Shown here: positions 44,521 through 54,687 of the stretch, piece by piece
Layout of the letters: every line of letters begins with the position of its first letter
How positions within the stretch are numbered: position 1 is the stretch's first letter
Origin: Palaemon carinicauda
Lineage: Eukaryota; Arthropoda; Malacostraca; Decapoda; Palaemonidae
Direction: 5' to 3'
DNA: 64,000 nucleotides
NCBI RefSeq assembly: GCF_036898095.1
Contig: NC_090751.1
Span: 56,338,111-56,402,110, forward strand
Notes under the pieces: generated by a model
Told to the model about the DNA's origin: nothing
The model's database searches: none
What the model saw: only the letters and a program-made list of their open reading frames with translations
Made by a program: the position numbers and the translations under genes

Positions 44521-44990
44521 GGCAGACACTAAGTTCTGCTGAGGTAAAGCCTTAACAGCAGAGATCTGTTGTGGCAGAACCTTACTCCTCTTAGGCGGAG
44601 TGTAATCAACTGATGACTGAGGAGAGTCAGAGCTAACCCAATGACTGCATTCGGGTTGTGAACTTTAACTTCGTACGTCTGGCATAGGTCTGGACTTAAC
44701 GTTTAAGAGGTCTTGAGACCTGAGACCAGCGTTACTCTGCCTTTATTTTCTCCCCTAATCTCTTCTGCAGACGAGCAAAATAAGGGCTCAATCGTCTGCG
44801 GGTGGGAGTGACGGTCTCGGTAAGACACGCCCACAACCACCGAGAATACTTCTGTGCGCCGATCAAGGCCTGCTGAACCCTTATGCCCTTCGACATTGCT
44901 TCTCCCCTGGGCTTGGGAGCTTGCAAGAGGTCCCGGACTGGGAGGACGACTGGCGCGCACAAAAGTACCCTCACGCACTAATCACTTATC

Positions 44991-45285
44991 ACTTTGATTT
45001 CTGTTTGCACTTATTTCACTGAACTCGAAACTTTAAGTGGTTTGTACCTGAAATACGCAATTCTATCCTTTCTCAAAGTTAGTAATTGCGAAAACAGAAT
45101 TACAATGTAACAGAAAAATCTAATGAAAGATAATTCAGTGGTTGGAAAGAGACTAAACACTAGATCACTCTAGAAACGTTTAGTTTCTTCCCCTAAAGAG
45201 ACTAGGGAGAAGAGCAAAAACGATAACGACGTTACTCGTACGCCTGGCAGGCTTGAATGAAACGTTTATCCTCTTTCTCCCTCCG

Positions 45286-45316
<31 letters not shown>

Positions 45317-46084
45317 TGACTTAGAACCTGAGAGAAGAGCCCAATCATATATATCGTTAAAACATATTATTGTTAAAGGAAAAAACTGAAAAGTTCCTTT
45401 ATTAGGATCAAAACCATTAAGTTAAGAAAGAATGAACAAAACGCTAGACACGGTTACTCTTACTGCAACGTGAAACCGTGAACATTCTTTCTCTATCGTA
45501 ACGATAGAGTGCAAGTTGAACGTTCTGAACGTCAACAACTGCAGAGACAAAACAAAACGTTAGTTCAACTTTGAAAACAGTACGAGACTGTCAAAGAAAA
45601 TCTTTCAAACTCTGTGGCGGAAATAGCATAATATGTTAACAGGTAAAACCGAAATGACGGGCTCAAAGTTTATTAACTTCGGTAAAAGACCGCCTAGGAA
45701 GGTCGAATATAAACAAATATAAAAATTAATCTTAATGAGTTTATAATAAAAGGAAGTTAATCGAAGAGGCCTATAAGAGGCGGAGAGATATAAAATAAAT
45801 CTATAACTTTTGTTAAGCAAAATTAAGAAAGAGAGTCTATACTCTCTTAGACACCAACACTTCCGTCTAAGAGAAGGGTCGGCCATTGAAAGGTGAACGA
45901 GAGTTCATACTCTCTCGTCACCATAATTAATCAAATTAATTCCAAAAGCTAACTAAGCTAATATAGAAGTTTCCAGTAAAGCGACAGCCGAAATCAAAGA
46001 GAAATACTTCACCAAAGTCGTGAAAATACTCCAAGAACATAAGCGTATCCCAGAACGTCTTGCCGGAAGCACGACAGAGGAATA
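44991..46084. other. B5 AT-rich leader, no gene
   Basis: Collinear with the B4 leader (37.9-39.08 kb) and containing a (TC)n run at about 45291-45315. No coding potential beyond chance frames. Confidence 0.6.
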
Positions 46085-46249
46085 ATTGAGGAGGTGTCAA
46101 CAAGAAGTACTTGAGTACCTGGCCACAGGTGGCGCTGGTAAATACACCCCCTTCTAGTATTGTGATAGCTGGCGTATCCCTCCATAGAATTCTGTCGGGC
46201 AACGGAGTTGACAGCTACATGATTATCGGGTAAGTTTAATATTGAAAAA
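46085..46249 (-). repeat. B5 5' inverted terminal repeat
   Basis: Inverse complement of about 39570-39735 (GAGGAGGTGTCAACAAGAAG, CCACAGGTGGCGCTGGTAAA, GGATACGCCAG complement), with the outer end GTAAGTTTAATATTGAAAAA complementary to the right half of the ICR. Confidence 0.85.
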
Positions 46250-46293
46250 ACCCATATTAAATAGCGTGGTTTGTATTTCAGTTACGGAATAAA
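46250..46293 (-). mobile_element. A4 fragment 3: extreme 5' end
   Basis: CCCATATTAAATAGCGTGG, then TTTGTATTTCAGTTACGGAATAAA, matches the last 44 bp of A1-A3. With 32155-32767 and 39259-39531 it rebuilds the 5' end of one family-A element opened by B4 and B5. Confidence 0.75.
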
Positions 46294-46442
46294 CTGTTAT
46301 GAATACTAAACATAAAATTAGTATTCCTTTACAATTCAGCTCCACAAATAACAAACAAACAAGAAATTTTTCACAGGTGGGACACTCATAAGTGTTCCAA
46401 TACAGTACAAGTATAAACAAAGGCACACCTAACCGTGTATCT
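46294..46442. other. Unassigned spacer before the Gypsy element
   Basis: About 150 bp of AT-rich sequence with no recognised feature. Its last four bases (ATCT, 46439-46442) are the left copy of the Gypsy target duplication. Confidence 0.5.
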
Positions 46443-46784
46443 TGTAAGGACATCGCTCCCTCTGTCGTCCAGCATTCTCATCGAATTCTCCATTTCATTT
46501 AAATTCTCCTTTCGCCACACTGTGGCTAACTGTATATATTTGCTCCGCTCTCTCAGTGCTACAATTTCATGTATTTATCATTTCGCTACATGCTGTATTT
46601 CTATTGATTTGTATTTCAAGTATTTATATGTGTGAAAAAAAACACATTTTGAGGCGATTGGTTCAAGCCAGATTGGCGCCAGCAAGCATGCTACATTGCC
46701 GTCCGCACCTCGTATTATATTCTCGCACCTGTTTGAATAAAACGTCAGTTGTTGTTGGTGATAGCTCGTCTCACTGTCCTTACA
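46443..46784 (+). repeat. Gypsy 5' LTR (342 bp)
   Basis: Starts TGTAAGGA and ends TCCTTACA, a perfect 8-bp terminal inverted repeat. It includes a TATA-like TATATATT at about 46532-46539 and a polyadenylation signal AATAAA at 46736-46741, consistent with U3-R-U5 organisation. Confidence 0.9.
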
Positions 46785-46786
46785 AC

Positions 46787-46803
46787 TGGTGACCCCGGAG
46801 TTG
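46787..46803 (+). promoter_or_regulatory. Primer binding site, tRNA-Trp type
   Basis: TGGTGACCCCGGAGTTG lies two bases after the LTR. Its first 11 bases equal the complement of the 3' end of animal tRNA-Trp, the primer used by the CsRn1 clade. The remainder diverges. Confidence 0.75.
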
Positions 46804-46972
46804 AAGTAGCATCAGCGGTTTTGGCTTTGCCAATAACGGACTTATTACGGCCGTGCTACCTTCATTTACTCCGTTACCTTAGGCGTGAGCTTCGGCCTTA
46901 GGTGTTCCCACACCTCGGTGCGTTTGTAAGGCAGTAGGATGAGCTTAACCGACATCTCAACTTCCCACCTCT

Positions 46973-47900
46973 TTGCCGACTGACCACAATGGCGGATTCA
47001 ATCCGCCCATCACGCCCAACGGCCTTGCCTCCACGCCCAAAGTCAAACTGCCGCCGTTTTCTCAACACAACACCACTTCCTGGTTCCTGAAAGCAGACGT
47101 ACTCTTCCGAGTCGCTAGGCTCAGCGACTCCTGCGCCAAGGCCGACATCGTTCTCACCTCCATCCCAGAGGAGGTATTCGACAAGATTTCCCCATGGCTC
47201 GACGCCCAGGCTGGCCAAGTTTCCTACGACGACCTGAGAACGAAACTAATCGGTATCTACTCACTCTCCGTTTCAGCAAGGGCACAGAAAGTCCTGGATC
47301 TCGCCGGCAAACCCATGGGTGACACCTCTCCTGTCGAGGCGTGGGACGAGTTGACCGGCCTGCTAATGCTTCCCGAGACCGACAGCAATGTCCAACGGCG
47401 CGAGATTAGCCTATCTCGCGAGATTTTCCTTCGACGCCCACCGCAGGACGTAAGGGCCCAATTGACGGACGCCGACACACTTCCGATGAACGAATTCCTG
47501 TCGAAGGCTCAGAAGCTCCACAAGGCCTCCAAAGCATCCCGCCTTGGGACATAATCAGTATCATCTTCGTTCTCCTCCTTCAGCTGCTCTTCCATAGACT
47601 CTTCAGCAACGCCTCCTGATGACGACGACGAGATCAACGCTCTGGTAAGGAGGAAACCACCGCAACCGACACGTCCGAGCCCTAGGCCTAATCCAGCGTG
47701 GTGTTTCTACCATCAGCAGTTCGGCAGTGACGCCATGAAATGTAAGGTACCAAGTCATTTCCCTAGAAGATGACGCCAGAAGAAACCACCTACCCCCATC
47801 GCAACTGCAGGAAACCAAAGCAAGAATGGTTTCTATATCCTCGACACCGTCTCCAACCATAGACTCATGGTCGGCACCGGCGCTATGCAGTCAATGTTCC
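46973..47900 (+). pseudogene. Gypsy gag and protease start, two stops and altered active site
   Basis: Gag is open from the start codon near 46973 (MPTDHNGGFNPPITPNG) to a TAA at 47552-47554. It includes the capsid N-terminal region (VKLPPFSQHNTTSWFLKADV) and helical segments. The same phase continues through an acidic stretch, a zinc-knuckle-like CFYHQQFGSDAMKC, a TGA at about 47772 and then the protease. Gag and pol thus appear to share one frame, as in several CsRn1 elements. The protease catalytic triplet, expected DTG, reads GTG within HRLMVGTGAMQS, so the enzyme is dead in this copy. Confidence 0.8.
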
Positions 47901-48838
47901 TGCCGTCACAAGCTGATCTAGACCATGATCCCAGCAAAGACGCCCCCTCGCTCGTCACCGCCAACGGGTCTCCCATACGGTGTTAAGGGACTAGGGTCCT
48001 CAGGATATCTATCATGGGCCGTTCGTATTCCTGGCCCTTCGCCATCACTGACGTCAGTCGCCCCCTCCTCGGTGCAGATTTCCTCGCTCACCACGGACTA
48101 CTCGTCGACGTTGCTGGGAAACGCCTCATCGACACAGGAACCTGCCGGTCCCGCGCCCTAAGAGCCGGCCCTGCCACAATGTCCGTATCTGCTGTAATGA
48201 CGCAGCCCTACGCCGACCTTCTACAAGAATTTCCTGATGTTTTCAAGCCCGAACTCCGCCAATCGCCGGGATCTCCCTCCAAGCACGGGATCTACCACCA
48301 CATCACGACGACGGGACTTCCTACACACGCCAAATTCCGCCGCCTCCCGCCCCAGAAGCTGAGGGACGCCAAACGCGCCTTTGAGGACATGGAACGCTTG
48401 GGTATCTGTAAGACAGCATCGAGCCCCTGGGCATCTCCTCTACACATGGTAAAGAAGCCTGACGGGACCTGGAGACCTTGCGGCGACTACAGGCGCCTCA
48501 ACCTCATCACAACGCCCGACCGCTACCCTCTGCCCAACATGCAAGACCTGACGAATGCGTTGCATGGCGCGAAATACTTTACCAAGATGGACCTTCTCAA
48601 GTCTTACTTCCAGGTCCCGGTATTTCCAGAGGACATTCCGAAAACTACCATTGTGACACCGTTTGGATCCTACAACTTCGCATACTCAACCTTCGGTCTA
48701 CGCAATGCGGGGGCGACCTTCCAACGCCTAATGGATAGCATCCTGGGCGACCTACCATTCTGCATCTGCTACGTCGACGACATCCTGATATTCTCAAGGA
48801 CCAAGGAGGAACACCAGAGGCACGTCCGCGCCGTCTCA
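47901..48838 (+). pseudogene. Gypsy protease end and reverse transcriptase, frameshifted
   Basis: A TAA at about 47983 and a phase change follow the protease flap. The frame from 48014 then holds the protease C-terminal LLGADFLAHHGLLVD and the RT domain: SPWASPLHMVKKPDGTWRPC, FTKMDLLKSYFQVPV, STFGLRNAGATFQRLMD and the catalytic loop CYVDDILIFS. An indel at about 48836 puts the RT thumb in another phase, continued in the next entry. Confidence 0.85.
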
Positions 48839-50816
48839 AACGCCTGCAGGAGAATGGCCTGGTTGTACGTTTCGACAAATGCACGTTCAGCGCCGAAGGA
48901 GTGGACTTTCTTGGTCATCGCGTGTCCTCGAGTGGGGTAAAACCAATGACAACCAAGGTGGACGCCATCAGAAAGTTCCCGACACCTACGACCACCCGCC
49001 AACTTCAGGAGTTCCTGGGGATGGTCAATTACTACAGGCGCTTCATCCCTAACATCGCACAGACCCTGACACCCCTCAACGACGTCCTGAAGGGAAAGGC
49101 GAAGAAACTTCAGTGGGGTTCCCCACAACAACACGCATTCACCCGGACAAAGGACGCCCTAGCAAACGCCACCACCCTGGCTTACTTCGACAACAACGCC
49201 CCTCTGGGACTGACGACCAACGCCAGCAACGTTGCCTGCGGGGGTGTTCTGGAACAGCTTGTCGATGGTTCTCCTCGACCATTGGCATTCTTCAGCAGAA
49301 AACTGAAACCCACCGAAACAAGATACAGCACCTTCGACAGGGAGCTCCTCGCCGTCTACCTCGTCGTCCGCCACTTCAGGCACATCCTGGAGGGCACACC
49401 CTTCACCATCGCAACAGACCATCATTCCTTCGTACATGCCTTCACAAAATCGAAAGACGCATGGTACTCCCGACAACGTCATCTAGCAGCAATAGCCGAA
49501 TTTGGGTGCACCATAAGCTACGTTCCCGGAAAGAAAAACCCAGTCGCAGACGCCCTTTCAAAGATTGAAATCGACGCAATCCACCTGGGAATTGACTACG
49601 CCAACCTCGCATCCGAGCAGCGCACCAACCTAGAGGCACAGGATCACCTGACGGGGCCATCTGCGCTCAAGATAACTGCAATTCCCCTCGGGCCGGCAGG
49701 AGTAACTATCCTCTGCGACACCAGCACCGGCCGCCCATGTCCCTGGATTCCGGCTTCCTGCAGAAGAAAAATATTCGACATCATCCATGGACTTTCACAC
49801 CACTCGGGATGCACCACTGCTCGCCTCCTGTCTGAAAAGTTCATCTGGCCAGGGATCAAAAAGGACGCCCGGGAATGGGCGAAGACATGCATCAATTGCC
49901 AGACGAGCAAGATCAGCCGTCACACCGAATCGGGGATAGGTGATTTTTCCCAACCGAAAAGACATTTCGGTCACATCCACATCGACGTCGTGGAACCTTT
50001 GCCGCCTTTGGGATCTGCTCGCTACCTGCTAACGATCATCGATCGCTCAACGAGGTGGCTGGAAGCATCACCGATGACCGAAGCTACAACCCAAGCATGC
50101 ACCGAAGCCCTTTTGTCGAGCTGGGTGAGCAGATTTGGCGTTCCTGACGACATCACGACGGACAGAGGCCCCGCTTTCTTGTCAGAGATATGGCTTGCTC
50201 AGGCAAACCTGATGGGAACGACACTCCACAGCACCACGGCATACAACCCCGCAGCAAACGGCATGGTCGAACGAACTCATCGCGCCCTCAAGGCGTCCCT
50301 GATGGCGAGCTGCACCGACGGGGACTGGAAATCACGACTTCCTTGGGTACTTCTCGGCCTTCGCACCGCCACTCGCGCAGATGGAGAGCCATCGCCCGCT
50401 GAAAAGGTTTAGAGAGAGGCGCTCGCAGTTTCCGGCGAATTCTTTCCCACATCAACCAACGACACACAGCTGGATCATCTTAGGGACATCCCCAGGAAGT
50501 TCAGGCCATGTCTTAAAAATTACCAGGACAGAACAAAGCATTTCAAGCAGAGGAACCTGGACGACTGCGGGTATGTTTTCATCCGTGTCGACTCTCATCG
50601 ACAGCCGCTAACCAGACCCTATCGAGGCCCCTACCGAGTAATCAAGAAAACGACGAAAGCCTTCCTTTTCGACATGCATGGCCAAGAGGACTGGGTCTCA
50701 ATAGACCGTGTGAAACCGGTGTTTCTCGAAGGAAGCAACACTACCTCCGCGGGACCTGGCAGATCCAGAGTGCCACCTCAAAACAAGGCGCCCAATGAGA
50801 AGAAAAGCAACAAATG
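48839..50816 (+). pseudogene. Gypsy RT thumb, RNase H and integrase, one nonsense codon
   Basis: In one phase: RT connection (FLGMVNYYRRFIPNIAQTL), RNase H-like domain (LGLTTNASNVACGGVLEQ, where the first catalytic Asp appears as Asn, then STFDRELLAVYLVV, TIATDHHSFV, NPVADALSKI), integrase zinc finger (HHSGCTTARLL and CINCQTSK), catalytic core with Asp in HIHIDVVEPLPPLG, Asp in ITTDRGPAF and Glu in GMVERTHRALK, and the C-terminal GPYRVIKKTTKAF. A TAG at 50410-50412 interrupts the integrase, after which the same phase runs to a TGA at about 50817. The HxxxH...CxxC finger is partly inside the HHSGCTT segment. Confidence 0.85.
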
Positions 50817-50940
50817 ATAACGAGAGGTAGCGATCCATACGCCGACCGCCGACGCGCCCCTTTGTTCAAGAACAAGAGGAACCCTCCAACCCCCAAAACA
50901 ATACAAAGACTAGCCTCATCAGCCTTCTACGCTGCCTGAT

Positions 50941-50963
50941 GTCTTTGGGGGGGGGGTAGTACT
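50941..50963 (+). promoter_or_regulatory. Gypsy polypurine tract region
   Basis: A run of ten or more G residues (after GTCTTT) followed by TAGTACT lies directly before the 3' LTR. It is the usual place of plus-strand priming; the exact primer end is uncertain since TAGTACT separates the G run from TGTAAGG. Confidence 0.55.
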
Positions 50964-51301
50964 TGTAAGGACATCGCTCCCTCCGTCGTCCAGCATTCTC
51001 ATCGAATTCTCCATTTCATTCAAATTCTCCTTTCGCCACACTGTGGCTAACTGTATATATTTGTTCCGCTCCCTCAGAGCTACAATTTCAAGTATCTATC
51101 ATTTCGCTACATATTTCTATTGACTTGTATTTCAAGTATTTATACGTGTGAAAAAAACACACATTGTGTGGCGGTTGGTTCAAGCCAGATTGGCACCAGC
51201 GCGCATACCACATTGCAGTCCGCATCTTGTATTATATTCTCGCACCTGTTTGAATAAACCGTCAGTTGTTGTTGGTGATAGCTCGTCTCACTGTCCTTGC
51301 A
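50964..51301 (+). repeat. Gypsy 3' LTR (338 bp)
   Basis: Starts TGTAAGGA and ends TCCTTGCA (one change from the 5' LTR end), followed by ATCT, the right target duplication. AATAAA in the 5' LTR reads AATAAAC here. Confidence 0.9.
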
Positions 51302-51305
51302 ATCT

Positions 51306-51439
51306 ATTTGGGCAAGTACCAGTATGCCATTACAATAGCTCCAGTTAACTATTAATGTTTATGACACTTAAAAGTTTGGCTATCTCCACAAAAAAAACTG
51401 TTCTAGGCCACTTTACGTTCACTTGGTTCTGGGGCAAAC
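51306..51439. other. Spacer right of the Gypsy element
   Basis: Non-coding; nothing recognised. The downstream edge merges into the VPS52-like fragment, whose decayed 3' part may begin here. Confidence 0.4.
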
Positions 51440-51740
51440 ATTTAAAAAAACTGTCCATCACTAAGTTCCAGTATGGAATCACCTTTTGTGATCTGGTGGT
51501 GTGGAGTAGCAATATCTTGAGCCTTGTTGATGAAATCTTGGATACTCAAGTTTTCCAACTGTCGAAGCTCTTTTTCAAACTGACTGAGAATACTGACGAA
51601 GATTCGTGCCTGATGTCAAAACTTCTCTAATGACATCATCATCTAGCTGAGCCTTGAAACTTGAGTTCATATCTTCACTTTCTCCAGTTTCACCCATTTT
51701 GAGCAGTGCATCATTTATTTCTATCAAACGAGATAATCAT
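51440..51740 (-). pseudogene. VPS52-like fragment (GARP/EARP tethering complex subunit)
   Basis: The minus strand encodes QLDDDVIREVLTSGTNLRQYSQ, and after a one-base insertion near 51578 (an extra T) ELRQLENLSIQDFINKAQDI followed by HHQIT. From memory this aligns with the conserved N-terminal coiled-coil region of animal VPS52, where a similar string runs from an acidic Leu-Glu/Asp segment through a Gly-x-x-Leu-Arg-x-Tyr-Ser core to a conserved His-Asn-Gln-Ile-Thr. VPS52 is a subunit of the GARP and EARP complexes that tether endosome-derived vesicles. Here only about 90 residues remain, with a frameshift and degraded ends, so it is a pseudogene piece. No poly-A or exon borders are clear. 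Confidence 0.55.
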
Positions 51741-51949
51741 GTTTTGCGATACTGTACATTGAATTCCAAGGACGGATGTACTCACTCTTTTCTATACACT
51801 GTACATACAGTATTGTGCCAGAATAACTACCCTTACACTCCCTACTGAGTGTAGGGGCTGCTGTCAATACCTGGAAAGGAATAATAACATTAAGATATTT
51901 TTTGGAAAAAGAGGCTTGAGAGATACAATAAAAAATACAATATAAATCA
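51741..51949. other. Spacer, no gene seen
   Basis: AT-rich sequence between the VPS52-like piece and the A5 fragment. It includes TACAGTATTG and TACTGTAC words but no recognised feature. Confidence 0.4.
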
Positions 51950-52289
51950 AAAAATGTTTTTTTATACACACAAACCAATAAAGTTTTCTTAGATACAAAA
52001 CCTTATATATTGCAACAGTAACTAGAAAAAGAAAGGAAAAAGCATTAATGGCTGCCAATATGACGGCGAGGATGAGAGCGGACACGTCCAACCACCATCC
52101 GAGCCGAGAGCTAAGTGAGCTCAAGCACAGGTGTGTGAGGGGGGGTAGCAAGCTACCCTCCCCTACCCCCTCTAACTAGCGGTGTGGGTAGTAAACCCTC
52201 GTTAAAAATTCATGGATCGTCATTTCAGCTACGCCGAAAGTAATACCCCTATCAAATAGCGTGGTTTGTATTCCAGTCACGGAACAAAC
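51950..52289 (-). mobile_element. A5: solitary 5' end of a family-A DIRS
   Basis: The sequence GCATTAATGGCTGCCAATAT, then the terminal repeat (GTGTGTGAGGGGGGGTAGCA, CCCCTCTAACTAGCGG, CGTTAAAAATTCATGG) and the outer end TAGCGTGGTTTG...CAGTCACGGAACAAA, matches the 5' ends of A1-A4. No ICR, 3' repeat or coding sequence is attached. The first 70 bp also match 14313-14378. Confidence 0.8.
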
Positions 52290-52439
52290 GTTCGGTACGC
52301 ACCACCTTTGAAACACTAAGTAACATATCCTTAACTTTGAATTTAACTTAAATGAAATTAGCAACTTTAAATTCAACTTGAATGAAATTAGTTTACTGTA
52401 CACACACTTAAAAATAAAATGTTAATCTTACATTACACT

Positions 52440-53986
52440 AAACTTAATTCTAATTTTTTCATTTTCATTTTTTTTTTTTTTTTTTGCTTTTCTTCTTCTT
52501 CTGGCTTGGCTCGTTTTGCCTCGCATTCACATTCCCTTTTGTATGGCCTTTTAAAAGGAACCTATCTAGGGATGTTTGCTTTTGTCTCCCCTTCAAAATG
52601 TTGCGAAAATTACGTACGCAAGTGTCGCCACAATAGGCTAACGCACGACCACACGCCAACTTGTCTGGGTGCCTCTTTTCAATAAAATTAGAAAACTCGG
52701 GCCACTTCGCTAACATGTCTTTGATTTCTGCCGTAGAAAGGCAGCCCTCGTCTTCCACCTTCTCCTCGCTACTGAGCTCCTGCAACACCTCCGAATGTTG
52801 CATCTTCTGGAGCTCTATCAATTCCTGTGTCGTGAGCTCCTCGACAAGGTCGTTTACATCTGCCTCGTCTACCTCCAGCCCCATGGACTTTCCAAGAGAC
52901 ACGATTTCATCCATCACAATAGGTTCGGGGTCATCAGGCTCTGTCGTATCGAACTCTTCAAAGTCCCTCTCAGCGACGGAAGCTGGCCACAATTTCTTCC
53001 ATGCTGAATTAAGAATTCTTCTTGTGACACCCTGCCATGCATAATCAATAATTTTTAAGCAATGGACAATATTGAAATGTTCCTTTCAAAATTCACCGAG
53101 GGTGAGATTGGTGTTATCTATGACATCGTGTAGTTTTTTGAAGTTGGAAATAACTTGTTGGTACATGGGCTGGAAAAGTGGCGTGGCATTAGGCGGGAGA
53201 TAAAGGACCTTGATGAACCTCAACTCATCAAGAATGTTCTCTTTGAGACCAGGAGGATGACCAGGGGCATTGTCGAGGACCAGGAGACATTTCATAAGCA
53301 GGTTTTTCTCTGCCAAATATTTTTTGACTGCCGGACCAAAGCACAGATTAACCCATTCTGTAAAGAAATGCTGCATAACCCCAGCCTTACCATTAGTGCG
53401 CCATATCACTTTCAGTTTTTCTTTCAAGATCCTTTGGCTCTCGAAAGCAGGTGGGTTTTCCGAGTGGTACACCAGCAGTGGCTTGACCTTACAGTCACCA
53501 CTGGCATTGGCACACAAGGCTATAATTAACCGGTCCTTCATGGGTTTATGGCCCGGTAATCTCTTCTCATCTACCGTGACAAATGTCCTCCTGGGCATCT
53601 TCTTCCAGAAAAACCCAGTTTCATCACAGTTGAAGACTTGTTGAGGGATGTAGCCATGTCGGGTGATAACCGAGGCAAAGATGGTGACGATGTCTGCCGC
53701 GGGTTTCGAATCGGAACTTGCTGCTACCCCATGCCTCACAACCGAGTGTATCCCAGTCCGTTTTTAAAAGTTATCCAACCAGCCACTGCTGGCTTTGAAG
53801 GTTTCCGCTGGCATCGAAGTCTCCCCTCTCTCGGCTGCTTGCTTCCCTTTAAAGTCATCATAGATTCTGCTGGCCTTTTCACAAATGATCGTCTCGGTCA
53901 AGCTATCTCCCGTAAACTGTTTCTCCTTTACCCATAATAAAAGAAGCCTCTCCATCTCATCGTGAATATCACTGCGCAGCTTGGAA
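52440..53986 (-). pseudogene. Tigger/pogo-family DDE transposase, main part
   Basis: The minus strand, from 53986 down: the CENP-B-type DNA-binding segment (MERLLLLWVKEKQFTGDSLT), a DDE core with the first Asp in FNCDETGFFWKKM and the second in LVLDNAPGHPPGL, and an acidic C-terminal region (MLAKWPEFSNFIEKRHPDK) ending in a Lys-rich tail at about 52470. The third catalytic Asp of the family (usually QPMDQ) reads QPMYQQVISNFK. TAA at about 53765 and TGA at about 53083 interrupt the frame. The N terminus is cut by B6 and resumes at 63590. Transposase would excise and reinsert its own element in the nucleus; this copy cannot. Confidence 0.85.
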
Positions 53987-54027
53987 ATGATATTTTCATT
54001 AATAAAATAAATTTTTGAACATACTTA

Positions 54028-54180
54028 CCCGGTAGTTATACTGTATATATAGCTTACGTCCTGACGTCAACGGCAGAAAATTCGAAACTCGCGCCAACCG
54101 CCAGTTGGATAGCCAGGTGTACCACCCCTGCACCCTAGCGAGGTACCTGGGAACCATTCCAGTGACCCTCATATATTCCA
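54028..54180 (+). repeat. B6 3' inverted terminal repeat (first of three copies)
   Basis: Inverse complement of about 63430-63576. Further copies, created by the tandem duplication, lie at about 55434-55583 and 56842-56990. Confidence 0.85.
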
Positions 54181-54231
54181 TGCCTCTAGTCTCTAGAGGG
54201 GAGGAGGGTGGGACTAAAATTATATATAACT

Positions 54232-54320
54232 ACCGGGTAAGTATGTTCAAAAATTTATTTTATTAATGAAAATATCATTTTTAAACACAAGACTTACCCG
54301 GTAGTTATATATATAGCTGA
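54232..54320. other. B6 internal complementary region (first of three copies)
   Basis: The complement of the left end (GGGTAAGTATGTTCAAAAAT, TTATTAATGAAAATATCAT) is fused to the complement of the right end (TTTTTAAACACAAGACTTACCC). The right half equals the sequence at 63568-63589 exactly. The other copies are at about 55637-55725 and 57045-57130. Confidence 0.85.
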
Positions 54321-54687
54321 TTAACACCTTTGGTGGAGGGTTAGAGACAGCTAGCATATCTGGAATTCTACTTAAGAGTTAATTAAAACAAAACTTAAGG
54401 GTTCGTACCTGATAAGGAAGCTGACTTCAATGATACTCTGCCTCATTATGTCTGCTAGCCTTATGAGATCCAGCCATCCTCCCAGCGGGCTGAAGATCTC
54501 GAAGGGACTGTCAAACCGGTGTCAAAACCTCATCATGACAGAACCTCCTCCAATAACCAAATCCGGGTGCTCTCATGGCACAAACATGACCACCTGACAA
54601 AATCAATGATTGTGGAAGACTGACACAATCTCCACAAACAACCATAAAAATAATTAAAAGTACCAAGAGAAGAAAAGGTTATTGGGA

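Larger units (their letters stand above)
42633..44990 (-). pseudogene. B5 gag remnant with repeat arrays
   Basis: Pieces match B4: HYDLVSG-type words near 42.6 kb, Gln/Val/Arg-rich sequence, and near 44.7-44.98 kb the RASRPPSPGPLASSQAQGRS segment that corresponds to VCRPPSPRPLPSSPTPGRRN in B6. Between these lie two arrays (43180-43385 and 44069-44520) and a Gln/Pro/Leu-rich low-complexity frame (43465-43917). No zinc-binding N terminus is preserved. Confidence 0.55.
39532..46249 (-). mobile_element. DIRS-like retrotransposon B5 (family B), RT-deleted
   Basis: A 6.7-kb element with inverted repeats (about 39570-39735 and 46085-46230, including GAATTCTATGGAGGGATACG and its complement) and an ICR at 39780-39870. 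It sits inside the A4 terminal repeat: AAAGTAAT on the left and CCCATATTAAATAGCG on the right are adjacent words of the family-A end. RT has been removed up to the catalytic loop (sequence resumes at DDWLLRA). The gag region contains two tandem-repeat arrays. Confidence 0.85.
46443..51301 (+). mobile_element. Gypsy-type LTR retrotransposon (CsRn1-like)
   Basis: A 4.86-kb element: 5' LTR, tRNA-Trp-type primer site, gag-pol in the order gag, protease, RT, RNase H, integrase, a polypurine tract and 3' LTR, flanked by ATCT (46439-46442 and 51302-51305). The gag sequence (KLPPFSQHNTTSWF), the single short zinc knuckle and the tRNA-Trp primer are typical of the CsRn1/Kabuki clade. The LTRs differ at roughly 15-20 positions plus small indels, so insertion is not recent. 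Coding lesions: TAA and TGA in late gag, an altered protease active site, a stop and shift after it, one frameshift in RT and one TAG in integrase. Confidence 0.9.
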
